Of a stretch of 64,000 bases of DNA, positions 34,066 to 43,015 are shown one piece after another (positions within the stretch are counted from its first letter, which is position 1; the number at the start of each line of letters is the position of its first letter). A program made the position numbers and the translations under genes. The notes under the pieces were generated by a model. That model was given only the letters and a program-made list of their open reading frames with translations, had not been told where the DNA came from and ran no database searches. Source of the DNA: Streptomyces beigongshangae (lineage in GTDB: Bacteria; Actinomycetota; Actinomycetes; Streptomycetales; Streptomycetaceae); contig NZ_JAHKJW010000013.1 in assembly GCF_019710745.1 (NCBI RefSeq), forward strand, positions 94,042 to 158,041, given 5' to 3'.

Positions 34066-34088
34066 ATCATGCCGTACACCACCGACAG
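34066..34088 (-). promoter_or_regulatory. PafBC-type (RecA-NDp-like) promoter of the exonuclease
   Basis: On the minus strand: CTGTCGGTGGT, six bases (GTACGG), then CATGAT. The upstream element matches 9 of 11 positions of TTGTCRGTGGC. The -10 is weaker (C in place of T at its first position). The hexamer ends 7 nt before GTG 34058. Confidence 0.6.
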
Positions 34089-34344
34089 CCACCGGCGGTC
34101 ACCGCCGGGTGCGAACAGCGGCCGAAGAGAGTTCCACGCCCGCCCGGATGTAAACATGGTGTGAACGGGAGCACAGTGCCGTTTGAGCCATACGGGTCTG
34201 GGCAGGTGCGGGCCCGGAGCGAACCCGGTCTCTTTACACACCACATACGACATGTGCGGGCCGGACGAGCGGGCGGACCCCGCATCGCTCCACGGCCCGC
34301 CGGCGGGGGAGGCGGGCCGTCTTCGTCCGACCGGAGAGGTACTC

Positions 34345-35433
34345 GTGTCATCCAGGCTGCAGGCGGAACAGCTCTACAAGGTGTTCGGCAGACGACCAGG
34401 CGAGGCGGTGGAGCGGCTGCGCGGGGGAGCCGGCCGTGAGGAGTTGCGCGCCGACGGCATCACCGCCGCGGTGATCGACGCCTCCTTCACGGTGGAACCG
34501 GGTGAGATCTTCGTCGTCATGGGACTGTCCGGATCCGGCAAGTCCACGTTGCTGCGCATGCTCAACGGACTCCTGGAACCGACCGCGGGACGCGTCGTCT
34601 TCGACGGGCAGGACCTCACCGCGCTGAACGACCGTCAGATGCGCGAGGTCCGTTCCCGGAAGGTCAGCATGGTCTTCCAGCACTTCGCGCTCTTCCCGCA
34701 CCGCAGCGTCCTGGAGAACGCCGCGTACGGCCTGGAGGTGCAGGGCGTGCCGCGCGCGGAGCGCCACGAGCGCGCGACCGAGGCCCTGGTGCTGGCCGGG
34801 CTCGCCGGCTGGGAGAAGTCCTGGCCCGACGAACTCTCCGGCGGTATGCAGCAGCGCGTGGGCCTGGCCCGGGCGCTCGCCACCGACGCCGACCTGCTGC
34901 TGATGGACGAGTCCTTCAGCGCGCTCGACCCGCTGATCCGCCGGGACATGCAGGACCAGCTGATCGAGCTCCAGAAGAAGCTGAAGAAGACCATCGTCTT
35001 CATCACCCACGACCTCAACGAGGCCATGCGCCTGGGCGACCGCATCGCCGTCATGCGGGACGGCCGGATCGTCCAGACCGGCACCGCCGAGGACATCCTC
35101 GTGCGTCCCGCGAACGACTACGTGGCCTCCTTCACCCAGGACGTCGACCGCTCCCGGGTCCTCACCGCTGCCTCCGTCATGGACACGGACCTGCGCGGCG
35201 ACGAGGCGGACTGCGGCTGCGACACCGCGCGGCCCGACTCCTCGTTCGGCGAACTGTGCGCCGTCAGCGCGCGGGTGACGCACCCCGTCGCCGTCGTCGA
35301 CAAGAAGGGCACGCTGGTGGGGGTCGTGCCCAGACAGCGGCTCGTCGGCTTCCTCGGCGACGAGCAGGGCGAGCCCGCGCCCTGCGACAGCCCGCGCGGC
35401 AGGACCCCCGAGGCGGTGCGGGCCGGTGCCTAG
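34345..35433 (+). CDS. Glycine-betaine/proline-type ABC transporter ATPase
   Basis: The ATP-binding subunit of a compatible-solute importer, 362 residues. Walker A GLSGSGKS starts at residue 60, the signature is LSGGMQQRVGLARAL, Walker B is LLLMDES and the switch His is in THD. The C-terminal 90 residues are CBS-like, as in OpuAA/ProV proteins that sense ionic strength, and contain a CGC cysteine pair. The start is GTG 34345, with GAGAGG (34334-34339) 5 nt upstream. It overlaps the fused permease gene by 8 nt. Osmotic stress control is likely but not shown by a clear motif. Confidence 0.93.
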   Translation: MSSRLQAEQLYKVFGRRPGEAVERLRGGAGREELRADGITAAVIDASFTVEPGEIFVVMGLSGSGKSTLLRMLNGLLEPTAGRVVFDGQDLTALNDRQMREVRSRKVSMVFQHFALFPHRSVLENAAYGLEVQGVPRAERHERATEALVLAGLAGWEKSWPDELSGGMQQRVGLARALATDADLLLMDESFSALDPLIRRDMQDQLIELQKKLKKTIVFITHDLNEAMRLGDRIAVMRDGRIVQTGTAEDILVRPANDYVASFTQDVDRSRVLTAASVMDTDLRGDEADCGCDTARPDSSFGELCAVSARVTHPVAVVDKKGTLVGVVPRQRLVGFLGDEQGEPAPCDSPRGRTPEAVRAGA

Positions 35434-38035
35434 GATCCCCTTCGGCGACTGGGTCAACAACACGGTCGACTGGCTGCTGAACCACATGGCGTGGCTCTTC
35501 GACTTCCTCAAGACCGTCTTCCTCGGCACCTACGACGGCATCAACGCCGTCCTCCAGGCCCCCGAGCCCCTGCTCCTCGCGGGCATCTTCGCGGTCGTCG
35601 CGTTCTGGCTGCGCGGCACCTCGGCCGGTCTCCTCACCTTCGCCGGATTCGCGTTCATCGACTCCCTCGAACTGTGGGAGAACGCGATGATCACCCTGTC
35701 GCTCGTCCTCGTGGCGACGATCATCGCGCTCGTCATGGCCGTGCCCGTCGGCATCTGGGCGGCGCGCTCCGACCGGGTCAGCGGCATCGTGCGGCCCGTG
35801 CTCGACTTCATGCAGACGCTGCCGGCGATGATCTACCTGATCCCGGCGATCCTGTTCTTCGGCACCGGCGCCCCCGCGGGCATCGTGGCCACCCTGATCT
35901 TCGCCCTGGCACCCGGCGTCCGGATGACCGAGCTGGGCATCCGCCAGGTCGACAAGGAACTGGTCGAGGCGGCCGACGCGTTCGGCACCACCCCCGGCAA
36001 CATCCTGCTGCGCGTCCAGCTGCCGCTCGCCCTGCCCACCGTCATGGCGGGCGTCAACCAGGTCATCATGCTGGGCCTGTCCATGGCCGCCATCGCGGGC
36101 ATGGTCGGCACCGGCGGTCTCGGCGGCGACGTGAACGAGGCCATCGGCCAGCTGAACGTCGGCCTCGGCTCCGAGGCGGGCGTCGCCATCGTCATCCTCG
36201 CCATCTACCTGGACCGCATGACCAGCGCGCTCGGCACCCGGGTCTCGCCGCTGGGCCGCCGTACCGCCGCCAGGCTGAGCGCCGCGAAGGGCCTGCGGAT
36301 CTGGTCCTACCGCCCCAGCTCGACCGTGGCCGTGGTCGGTGTCGTCGTCCTCGCGCTCGTCGCGGGCGGCATGGGCGTCTTCGGCTCCGACGACGCCGAG
36401 ACCACCGCGTCCGACAGCGGGAACGTCGGCCGGGGCAAGAAGATCAGCATCGGCTACATCCCCTGGGACGAGGGCGTGGCGTCCACCTTCCTCTGGAAGG
36501 AGATCCTGGAACGGCGCGGCTACGAGGTCGACACCAAGCAGTTCGACGCCGGTCCGCTGTACACCTCCCTCGCGCAGGGCGACATCGACTTCCAGACCGA
36601 CTCCTGGCTGCCCGTCACGCACGAGCAGTACTGGAAGAAGTACGGCAAGCAGCTCGACGACCTGGGCGCCTGGTACGGCCCCACGTCCCTGGAGCTGAGC
36701 GTGCCCGCCTACATGGAGGACATCGACTCCCTGGCGGACCTCAAGGGCAAGGGCGACCGGTTCGGCGGGAAGATCACCGGCATCGAGTCCAGCGCCGGGA
36801 TGATGGGCCTGCTCAAGAACAAGGTCCTCAAGGAGTACGGGCTCGACAAGGAGTACGAGGTCGTCGACAGCTCCACGCCCGCCATGCTGGCCGAGCTGAA
36901 GCGCGCGTACGCCAAGAAGGAGCCGTTCGTCGGCACGCTCTGGTCGCCGCACTGGGCGTACAGCGAGTACGAGCTGAAGAAGCTCAAGGACCCCGAGGGC
37001 TCCTGGGGCGAGGGCGACGGCGTGCACACGCTCTCCCGCAAGGGGTTCGCCGAGGAGAACCCGGTCGTCGCGAAGTGGCTCAAGGACTTCGAGATGACCG
37101 AGAAGCAGCTCACGGGTCTCGAAGCCGAGATCAACAAGGCAGGCAAGGGCGCGCAGCAGAAGGCCGTGCGCACCTGGCTGAAGAGCAACCCGAAGGTCGT
37201 CGACGCGCTGGCCCCGGTCGGCGGCTCGTCCGGCACGCCCGCCGAGGCGAAGCGCGCGATCGACGTCGCCTGGTTCCCGTGGGAGGAGTGCGTCGCCATC
37301 ACCTACCTGTGGAAGAACGTCCTGGACCGGCGCGGCTACACGCTCAACCTCAAGCAGATGGACGTCGGCCCGGTCTACACCGGCCTGGCCTCCGGCGACC
37401 TCGACCTCAACTTCGACGCGTGGCTGCCGTACGGCCAGGCGAACTACTGGAAGAAGCACAAGGACGACCTGAAGGACCTCGGCAGCTGGTACGGGCCGAC
37501 CTCCCTGGAGATCGCGGTGCCCTCCTACGTCGAGGGCGTCAAGTCCCTCGCGGACCTCAAGGGCAAGGCCGACACCTTCGACGGGAAGATCGTCGGGATC
37601 GAGCCGGGCACCGGCGAGATGGACCTCCTGAAGAACGACGTGCTGCCGGGGTACGGCCTGGACGACGAGTACGAGGTCGTCGACGGCTCCTCGCCCGCGA
37701 TGCTGGCCGAGCTGAAGCGCGCGTACGCCAGGAAGGAGCCGATCGCCGTCACCCTCTGGTCGCCGCACTGGGCCTACAGCGAGTACGAGCTCACCAAGCT
37801 GTCGGACGAGAAGAAGCTGTTCGGCGAGAACAACGCGCTCCACACCATCTCCAGCGAGAAGTTCCCCGAGCAGTACCCGCAGCTCACGAAGTGGATCGAG
37901 AACTTCACGATGACCGAGGACGAGCTCGGCACCCTGGAGGCCGGGATCAAGGAGCGCGGCCAGGGACACGAGGAGGAGGCCGTCGCCGCGTGGCTGGAGG
38001 AGCACCCGGACATCGTGGGGCGCATGACTCCGTAG
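35426..38035 (+). CDS. Betaine-type ABC permease fused to two substrate-binding domains
   Basis: An 869-residue fusion. The N-terminal 320 residues are an OpuAB/ProW-like permease with a typical EAA loop (ADAFGTTPGNILLRVQLPLA). A membrane helix at about 300-325 leads to the first OpuAC-type binding domain (about 338-590, starting KISIGYIPWDEG). A short linker leads to a second (about 611-865, starting IDVAWFPWEECV). Both have the LWSPHWAYSEYEL ligand-site segment. Lactococcal OpuA carries one fused binding domain per permease; here there are two, so a dimer would have four. It starts with GTG inside the ATPase gene end. Together the two genes form a complete two-protein importer. Confidence 0.94.
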   Translation: MPRIPFGDWVNNTVDWLLNHMAWLFDFLKTVFLGTYDGINAVLQAPEPLLLAGIFAVVAFWLRGTSAGLLTFAGFAFIDSLELWENAMITLSLVLVATIIALVMAVPVGIWAARSDRVSGIVRPVLDFMQTLPAMIYLIPAILFFGTGAPAGIVATLIFALAPGVRMTELGIRQVDKELVEAADAFGTTPGNILLRVQLPLALPTVMAGVNQVIMLGLSMAAIAGMVGTGGLGGDVNEAIGQLNVGLGSEAGVAIVILAIYLDRMTSALGTRVSPLGRRTAARLSAAKGLRIWSYRPSSTVAVVGVVVLALVAGGMGVFGSDDAETTASDSGNVGRGKKISIGYIPWDEGVASTFLWKEILERRGYEVDTKQFDAGPLYTSLAQGDIDFQTDSWLPVTHEQYWKKYGKQLDDLGAWYGPTSLELSVPAYMEDIDSLADLKGKGDRFGGKITGIESSAGMMGLLKNKVLKEYGLDKEYEVVDSSTPAMLAELKRAYAKKEPFVGTLWSPHWAYSEYELKKLKDPEGSWGEGDGVHTLSRKGFAEENPVVAKWLKDFEMTEKQLTGLEAEINKAGKGAQQKAVRTWLKSNPKVVDALAPVGGSSGTPAEAKRAIDVAWFPWEECVAITYLWKNVLDRRGYTLNLKQMDVGPVYTGLASGDLDLNFDAWLPYGQANYWKKHKDDLKDLGSWYGPTSLEIAVPSYVEGVKSLADLKGKADTFDGKIVGIEPGTGEMDLLKNDVLPGYGLDDEYEVVDGSSPAMLAELKRAYARKEPIAVTLWSPHWAYSEYELTKLSDEKKLFGENNALHTISSEKFPEQYPQLTKWIENFTMTEDELGTLEAGIKERGQGHEEEAVAAWLEEHPDIVGRMTP

Positions 38036-38077
38036 CGACCCCGATGACACCTCGGTGACTCCGGTGTCCCCCGAACG

Positions 38078-38125
38078 GCCGTGAGGGGTGGCCGGCGCCG
38101 TACGGCGCCGGCCACCCCTCACGGC
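38078..38125. terminator. Perfect 48-bp palindrome, strong terminator
   Basis: The sequence from 38078 to 38125 equals its own reverse complement (24-bp arms, centre GTAC at 38100). It starts 43 nt after the transporter stop codon. Confidence 0.85.
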
Positions 38126-38252
38126 GTACCCGGGCCGGTGCGGCGGAGTTCACCGGGATGTGATCTCGAAGGGGATGCGGCGGGCGCATGAAACGGTTTG
38201 CCGAACACCCGTAGGGTGCAGACAACACATCAGGAACCCGCGGGACACGGGC

Positions 38253-38284
38253 GTGCACCTGTGCGTATGTATGTACAGGTGCAC
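38253..38284. promoter_or_regulatory. Inverted repeat upstream of the XRE-cupin gene
   Basis: GTGCACCTGT (38253-38262) and ACAGGTGCAC (38275-38284) are perfect 10-bp arms with a 12-nt spacer. It lies 67 nt before the gene start and is a likely operator, perhaps for autoregulation. Confidence 0.5.
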
Positions 38285-38350
38285 GGGGCGCGGAGGGACC
38301 GCGCCGCCGCATCGCATGCACCGACGACGCACCAGGGGGGAGCCGAAGCG

Positions 38351-38914
38351 ATGGACGACAACAAAGAGACCCTTCGAGTGGGCGCGGCCGTCAGGCGGCG
38401 ACGCCGGTCACTGGAGCTCACCCTCGCCGTCGTCGCCGAGCGCAGCGGTCTGTCGGTGCCGTTCCTCAGCCAGGTCGAGAACGAGCGGGCCCGGCCCAGC
38501 ACCCGCTCCCTCGAACGCATGGCCGACGCCCTCGGTACGACCCGGGTGGAGCTGCTGGCCGCCGCCGACCCGGCGCGCAGTGTCGACGTGGTGCGCGCCG
38601 ACGACTCCGAGTTCACCCACGAGCCCCGGGTGCGCCCCCTGGTGCGCGGACACCACCAGTTGCACGCCATGGAGTTCTCCGGCGACCAGGACGCCGGCCG
38701 CGAGTTCCAGCACCGCAACGACGAGCTGATGTACGTGGCCGACGGCGTCGTCGAGGTCGAGGCGGAGGGCCGCGCGTACCGCCTGGGCCGCGGCGACACC
38801 CTGTACCTGACCGGCGGGGTGCGCCACCGGTGGCGGGCCACCGAGGAGGACACCCGCGTCCTGCTCGTCGCGGTCGCGGACCATGTCGAGGCGGTGGACG
38901 ACCCCGGCCGCTGA
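38351..38914 (+). CDS. XRE-family regulator with cupin domain
   Basis: A 187-residue regulator. The N-terminal lambda-repressor-type HTH (about 10-65) has LAVVAERSGLSVPFLSQVENERARPS; the C-terminal cupin (about 100-180) has FQHRNDELMYVADGVVEV and LTGGVRHRW. Such proteins sense small metabolites and often control amino acid or polyamine catabolism genes. The start ATG 38351 has GGGGAG (38336-38341) upstream. It is isolated from the transporter by a terminator. Confidence 0.9.
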   Translation: MDDNKETLRVGAAVRRRRRSLELTLAVVAERSGLSVPFLSQVENERARPSTRSLERMADALGTTRVELLAAADPARSVDVVRADDSEFTHEPRVRPLVRGHHQLHAMEFSGDQDAGREFQHRNDELMYVADGVVEVEAEGRAYRLGRGDTLYLTGGVRHRWRATEEDTRVLLVAVADHVEAVDDPGR

Positions 38915-39003
38915 GGTGCCCCGCGCCTGCGCCTGTGCCCTCGCGGGCGGGCCGTGTGCGCGGCACCGGGGAGTGCCGGTCCGTTGGGGCATAAGGTGGA
39001 TTT

Positions 39004-39969
39004 ATGGGTTGGGACGACGGAGCGCGTGCCCCGCGTGACCGGGGGGTTCGCGGAGCGGGGCCGGTGCCGGTGCCGGGCGGAGGGCTGGCGCACCGGGTGC
39101 CCGAGCTGGGTGCGCTGGAACTGCTGCTGGCCGTGGCGCGGCTCGGGAGCCTGGGGCGGGCCGCCCGGGAGCTGGGGATCACCCAGCCCGCCGCCAGCAG
39201 CCGGATCCGGTCCATGGAACGGCAGCTGGGGGTCGCGCTGGTGGACCGGTCGCCCAGGGGGTCGCGGCTCACCGACGCGGGCGCGCTGGTCACGGACTGG
39301 GCCCGGCGGGTGGTGGAGGCGGCGGAGGCGTTCGACGCGGGGGCGCAGGCGTTGCGGGACCGGCGCGACTCGCGGCTGCGGGTCGCCGCGAGCATGACGA
39401 TCGCCGAGTACCTGCTGCCGGGCTGGCTGATCGCGCTGCGCGGGCAGCGGCCGGACACGGCGGTGTCGCTGCTCGCGGGGAACTCGACGGTGGTGGCCGA
39501 GCGGGTGCTGTCGGGCGAGGCGGACCTCGGGTTCGTGGAGGGGGTGTCCGTGGCGGGCGGCCTCGACTCCGTGGTGATCGCGCACGACCGGCTGATCGTG
39601 GTGACCGCGCCCGGGCACGCGTGGGCGCGGCGGAGCCGGGCGCTGGACGCGGGGGAGCTGGCGGCGACGCCGCTGATCCTGCGGGAGAAGGGGTCGGGGA
39701 CGCGGCAGGTGCTGGACGCGGCGCTCGGGGGGCCGGCGCGGCCGCTGATCGAGCTGTCCTCCACGACCGCGGTCAAGGCGTCCGCGGCGTCGGGGGCCGG
39801 GCCCGCGGTGCTGAGCGAGCTGGCGCTCGGGGAGGAGCTGTCGGCCCGGCGGCTGGTGGCGATTCCGGTGGAGGGGGTACGGCTGGGCAGGGACCTGCGG
39901 GCGGTGTGGCCGACGGGGCACCGGCCGGCGGGGCCGGCGCGGGATCTTCTGGCGTTGACGAGGGCCTAG
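39004..39969 (+). CDS. LysR-family transcriptional regulator
   Basis: A 321-residue regulator. The winged HTH (about 38-95) has LELLLAVARLGSLGRAARELGITQPAASSRI; the C-terminal half is a substrate-binding-type effector domain. The first 30 residues (Gly/Arg/Pro-rich) are an extension. The start ATG has AAGGTGGA upstream. LysR genes are usually divergent from their target; none is here, since the XRE gene is in the same direction. Its target is unknown. Confidence 0.9.
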   Translation: MGWDDGARAPRDRGVRGAGPVPVPGGGLAHRVPELGALELLLAVARLGSLGRAARELGITQPAASSRIRSMERQLGVALVDRSPRGSRLTDAGALVTDWARRVVEAAEAFDAGAQALRDRRDSRLRVAASMTIAEYLLPGWLIALRGQRPDTAVSLLAGNSTVVAERVLSGEADLGFVEGVSVAGGLDSVVIAHDRLIVVTAPGHAWARRSRALDAGELAATPLILREKGSGTRQVLDAALGGPARPLIELSSTTAVKASAASGAGPAVLSELALGEELSARRLVAIPVEGVRLGRDLRAVWPTGHRPAGPARDLLALTRA

Positions 39970-40034
39970 CTTTTGTCTGCGGGTGGGCGGGGGCGGGGGT
40001 TGCCGGTCGCCCGAGAACCCCGCCCGGCCGGGAC

Positions 40035-40083
40035 TCACCCAGGGGCGCGGGGAACTGCGCGACCAGCCGGGAGGGACCCGCAG
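40035..40083 (+). repeat. Dispersed intergenic repeat, copy 3
   Basis: Contains GGGGCGCGGGGAACTGCGCG, then ACCAGCCGGGAGGGACCCGC. It lies between the convergent LysR and gamma-glutamyl hydrolase genes. Confidence 0.8.
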
Positions 40084-40099
40084 CTCACCAGGAGACGCG

Positions 40100-40780
40100 T
40101 CAGGACGACGCCCTCACCAGACCCTCCATCACACACACGTCCGCCCCCATCTCCGGATGCCACTGGACCCCCAGGGCCCACCGGGGCCCGGGGAGTTCGA
40201 CCGCCTCCACCGTCCCGTCCGCCGCGAACGCGCTCGCCGTGAGCCCCGACCCCAGCCGGTCCACCGCCTGGTGGTGGTACGTCGGCACGAGCACCTCCTC
40301 GTCGACCAGCTCCGCGTACAGCGACCCCGGCACCGGTTTCACCGTGTGCCGTCCGAACACCCCCACCGCCCCGACGTGTCCTTCGACGTGCTGCACGAGC
40401 GTCCCGCCGAGCGCGACGTTCAGCAGCTGCATCCCCCGGCAGATGCCGAGCAGCGGCGTCCCGGAGGCCAGCGCGGCCCCGATCAGCGCGAGCTCCCAGC
40501 CGTCCCGGGCACGGGCCTCCGGTCCGCAGCGCGGGTCGCGCTCGGCCCCGTACCGGGACGGGTCCACGTCGGGGCCGCCCGCGATCACCAGACCGTCGAG
40601 CCGGGCCACGGCCCCCGCCGCGTACGCCGGGTCGTCCGGCGGGAGCATCACGGCCAGGCCCCCCGCCGCCTGGACCAGCCGCGGATAACCGGCCGGCAGC
40701 AGCGCGGCCTCCAGCTCCCACACCCCCCACCGCGCGGTCTCCAGGTACGTGCTGACGCCTATCAGTGGTTTGGTCGCCAT
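40100..40780 (-). CDS. Class I glutamine-amidotransferase-like gamma-glutamyl hydrolase (PuuD-like)
   Basis: A 226-residue hydrolase of the PuuD/peptidase C26 family that cuts gamma-glutamyl amides to glutamate. The nucleophile Cys lies in GICRGMQLLN and the His-Glu dyad in VQWHPEM; the N-terminus MATKPLIGVSTYLE matches the family. The start is ATG 40780. It follows the GntR gene by 41 nt on the same strand. In this context it probably releases glutamate from the oxidised gamma-glutamyl intermediate made by the GlnA4 pathway. Confidence 0.9.
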   Translation of the reverse strand: MATKPLIGVSTYLETARWGVWELEAALLPAGYPRLVQAAGGLAVMLPPDDPAYAAGAVARLDGLVIAGGPDVDPSRYGAERDPRCGPEARARDGWELALIGAALASGTPLLGICRGMQLLNVALGGTLVQHVEGHVGAVGVFGRHTVKPVPGSLYAELVDEEVLVPTYHHQAVDRLGSGLTASAFAADGTVEAVELPGPRWALGVQWHPEMGADVCVMEGLVRASS

Positions 40781-40821
40781 TCCGTGCTTTCCGTGTTCGT
40801 CGATGGGCCGGGTACATGTCT

Positions 40822-41562
40822 TCAGGTCAGGAAGCCGCGCAGCAGCGACGCCGTGCCCGCGCAGTGCTCCCGCATCGCCCGGCGCGCCCCGTCCGCGTCC
40901 CCGGCCAGCACCGCACCGACCAGTGCCGCGTGCTGGCGCTGGGAGTGCTCCAGGTTCCGCACCAGCAGGGGGATGCAGTCGAGGAGGTCGTTCACCGTCG
41001 AGCGGACGGCCGCGTACCGGCCGGCGAGGGTCGGCGAGCCGCACAGGTCGGCGAGGGTCAGGTGGAGGAGGGTGTCGAGGCGGCGGTACTCCGTCAGCGG
41101 GGCGTCCTGCGTGCGGGCCAGCGCCGTGCGCAGCAGTCCGGCCTGCCGGGCGGAGAGGCCGTGGGTCGCGCACAGTTCGGCGGCGCCGACCTCCAGCACC
41201 TCCCGGAAGCGCAGGACGTCCTCGATGTCGACCCGCTCGATCTCGACGCGCCGGCGAAGTTCGGCCTCGCCGGCCGCCCCGGAACGGGCCCGTACGAACG
41301 TGCCGCCGTACCGGCCGCGCCGGGACTCGACGAGCCCTTGGTCCTGGAGGACCTTCAGGACCTCGCGCAGCGTCACCCGGCTGATCCCGAGCCGCCGCGC
41401 CAACTCCCTTTCGGGGGGCAGCCGTTCGCCGCCGGGGACCAGGCCGAGCCGCACGACCTGGAGGATCTGCTCCAGGGCCTCCTCGAAGCCGTTGCCCGCG
41501 CGCACCGGCCGCAGGACCGCTGCCAGCCGGCCGTCCGGACCGTGCGGACCGTGCTGCGCCAT
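40822..41562 (-). CDS. GntR-family (FadR-type) regulator of the glnA4 locus
   Basis: A 246-residue repressor with an N-terminal winged HTH (PPERELARRLGISRVTLREVLKVLQDQGLV) and a C-terminal all-helical FCD ligand domain. The start chosen is ATG 41562, preceded by a G-rich stretch; ATG 41583 is in frame upstream. It is divergent from glnA4, with only 77 bp between them, so it is the obvious regulator of that operon. An imperfect dyad GGT-N10-ACC around 41586-41604 lies in that gap. Confidence 0.9.
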   Translation of the reverse strand: MAQHGPHGPDGRLAAVLRPVRAGNGFEEALEQILQVVRLGLVPGGERLPPERELARRLGISRVTLREVLKVLQDQGLVESRRGRYGGTFVRARSGAAGEAELRRRVEIERVDIEDVLRFREVLEVGAAELCATHGLSARQAGLLRTALARTQDAPLTEYRRLDTLLHLTLADLCGSPTLAGRYAAVRSTVNDLLDCIPLLVRNLEHSQRQHAALVGAVLAGDADGARRAMREHCAGTASLLRGFLT

Positions 41563-41639
41563 CCGACCGCGCCCCCTTCCCAAGCAATGGTCCTCCGCAA
41601 TACCTTATGGCTCCCGGCGGACCGAAGGAGACCTTTCCC

Positions 41640-43004
41640 GTGGCAGACCGCACACCCCCGCTCTCCGTCGAGGAACTGCACGCCCTGGTGGCGGGCGGTG
41701 AGATCGACACGGTCGTCCTGGCCTTCCCGGACATGCAGGGACGGCTGCAGGGCAAGCGGTTCGCCGCGCGCTTCTTCCTCGACGAGGTCCTGGAGCACGG
41801 CTCGGAGGGCTGCAACTACCTCCTCGCGGTCGACACCGACATGAACACGGTCGAGGGGTACGAGATGTCGTCCTGGGAGCGGGGGTACGGCGACTTCGCG
41901 ATGCTGCCGGACACCGCCACGCTGCGCCGGGTGCCGTGGAACGCCGGCACGGCGATGCTCGTCGCCGACCTCGCCTGGGAGGACGGCTCGCCCGTCGTGG
42001 CCGCGCCCCGCCAGATCCTGCGCCGGCAGCTGGAGCGGCTCGCCGACCACGGCTTCACCGCCCGGGTCGGGACCGAGCTGGAGTTCATCGTCTTCAGGGA
42101 CACGTACGAGCGGGCGTGGGACGCCGGCTACCGGGGGCTGACGCCCGCCAACCAGTACAACATCGACTACTCCGTGCTCGGGACCGGACGCATCGAGCCC
42201 CTGCTGCGCAGGATCCGCAACGAGATGACGGCGGCCGGGCTGACCGTGGAGTCCGCCAAGGGCGAGTGCAACCCCGGGCAGCACGAGATCGTGTTCAAGT
42301 ACGACGACGCCCTGGTCACCTGCGACCAGCACGCCGTCTACAAGACCGGGGCCAAGGAGATCGCCTCCCAGGAGGGTGTCTCGCTCACCTTCATGGCCAA
42401 GTACAACGAGCGCGAGGGCAACTCCTGTCACATCCACCTCTCGCTCGCCGACGCCGACGGCACGAACGCGATGGCCGGTGACGCCGAGGACGGCATGTCG
42501 CCGGTGATGCGGTACTTCCTCGCGGGGCAGCTCGCCGCCCTGCGGGACTTCTCCCTCCTGTACGCGCCCAACATCAACTCCTACAAGAGGTTCCAGCCGG
42601 GCTCGTTCGCGCCGACGGCCGTCGCCTGGGGGCGCGACAACCGCACCTGCGCGCTGCGTGTCGTCGGCCACGGCCGCTCGATGCGCTTCGAGAACCGGCT
42701 GCCGGGCGGGGACGTGAATCCGCACCTGGCGGTCGCCGGTCTGGTCGCGGCGGGGCTGTACGGCATCGAGCAGAAGCTGGAGCTGCCCGAGGCGTGCACC
42801 GGAAACGCCTACAGCGCCGGGTACGAGCACGTGCCCACCACCCTGCGCGAGGCGGCCGAGCTCTGGGAGAACAGCGCCATCGCCCGGTCCGCCTTCGGTG
42901 ACGAGGTGGTCGCGCACTACCGCAACATGGCGCGCGTGGAGCTGGACGCCTTCGACGCCGCGGTGACCGACTGGGAGCTGCGCCGCTCCTTCGAACGCAT
43001 GTGA
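41640..43004 (+). CDS. glnA4: Glutamine-synthetase-like GlnA4, likely gamma-glutamylethanolamide synthetase
   Basis: A 454-residue GS-fold ligase that joins glutamate to an amine with ATP. GS core segments are present: GTELEFIVF, ESAKGECNPGQHEI, NSCHIHLSL and RFENRLPGGDVNPHLAVA. S. coelicolor GlnA4 (same position, from memory) uses ethanolamine rather than ammonium. The start is GTG 41640, with AAGGAG (41625-41630) 9 nt upstream. It is followed by an aldehyde dehydrogenase and an SDR, and is divergent from GntR and hydrolase genes, which supports a gamma-glutamylated amine-degradation route. Confidence 0.92.
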   Translation: MADRTPPLSVEELHALVAGGEIDTVVLAFPDMQGRLQGKRFAARFFLDEVLEHGSEGCNYLLAVDTDMNTVEGYEMSSWERGYGDFAMLPDTATLRRVPWNAGTAMLVADLAWEDGSPVVAAPRQILRRQLERLADHGFTARVGTELEFIVFRDTYERAWDAGYRGLTPANQYNIDYSVLGTGRIEPLLRRIRNEMTAAGLTVESAKGECNPGQHEIVFKYDDALVTCDQHAVYKTGAKEIASQEGVSLTFMAKYNEREGNSCHIHLSLADADGTNAMAGDAEDGMSPVMRYFLAGQLAALRDFSLLYAPNINSYKRFQPGSFAPTAVAWGRDNRTCALRVVGHGRSMRFENRLPGGDVNPHLAVAGLVAAGLYGIEQKLELPEACTGNAYSAGYEHVPTTLREAAELWENSAIARSAFGDEVVAHYRNMARVELDAFDAAVTDWELRRSFERM

Positions 43005-43015
43005 GGGGTTCTTCG

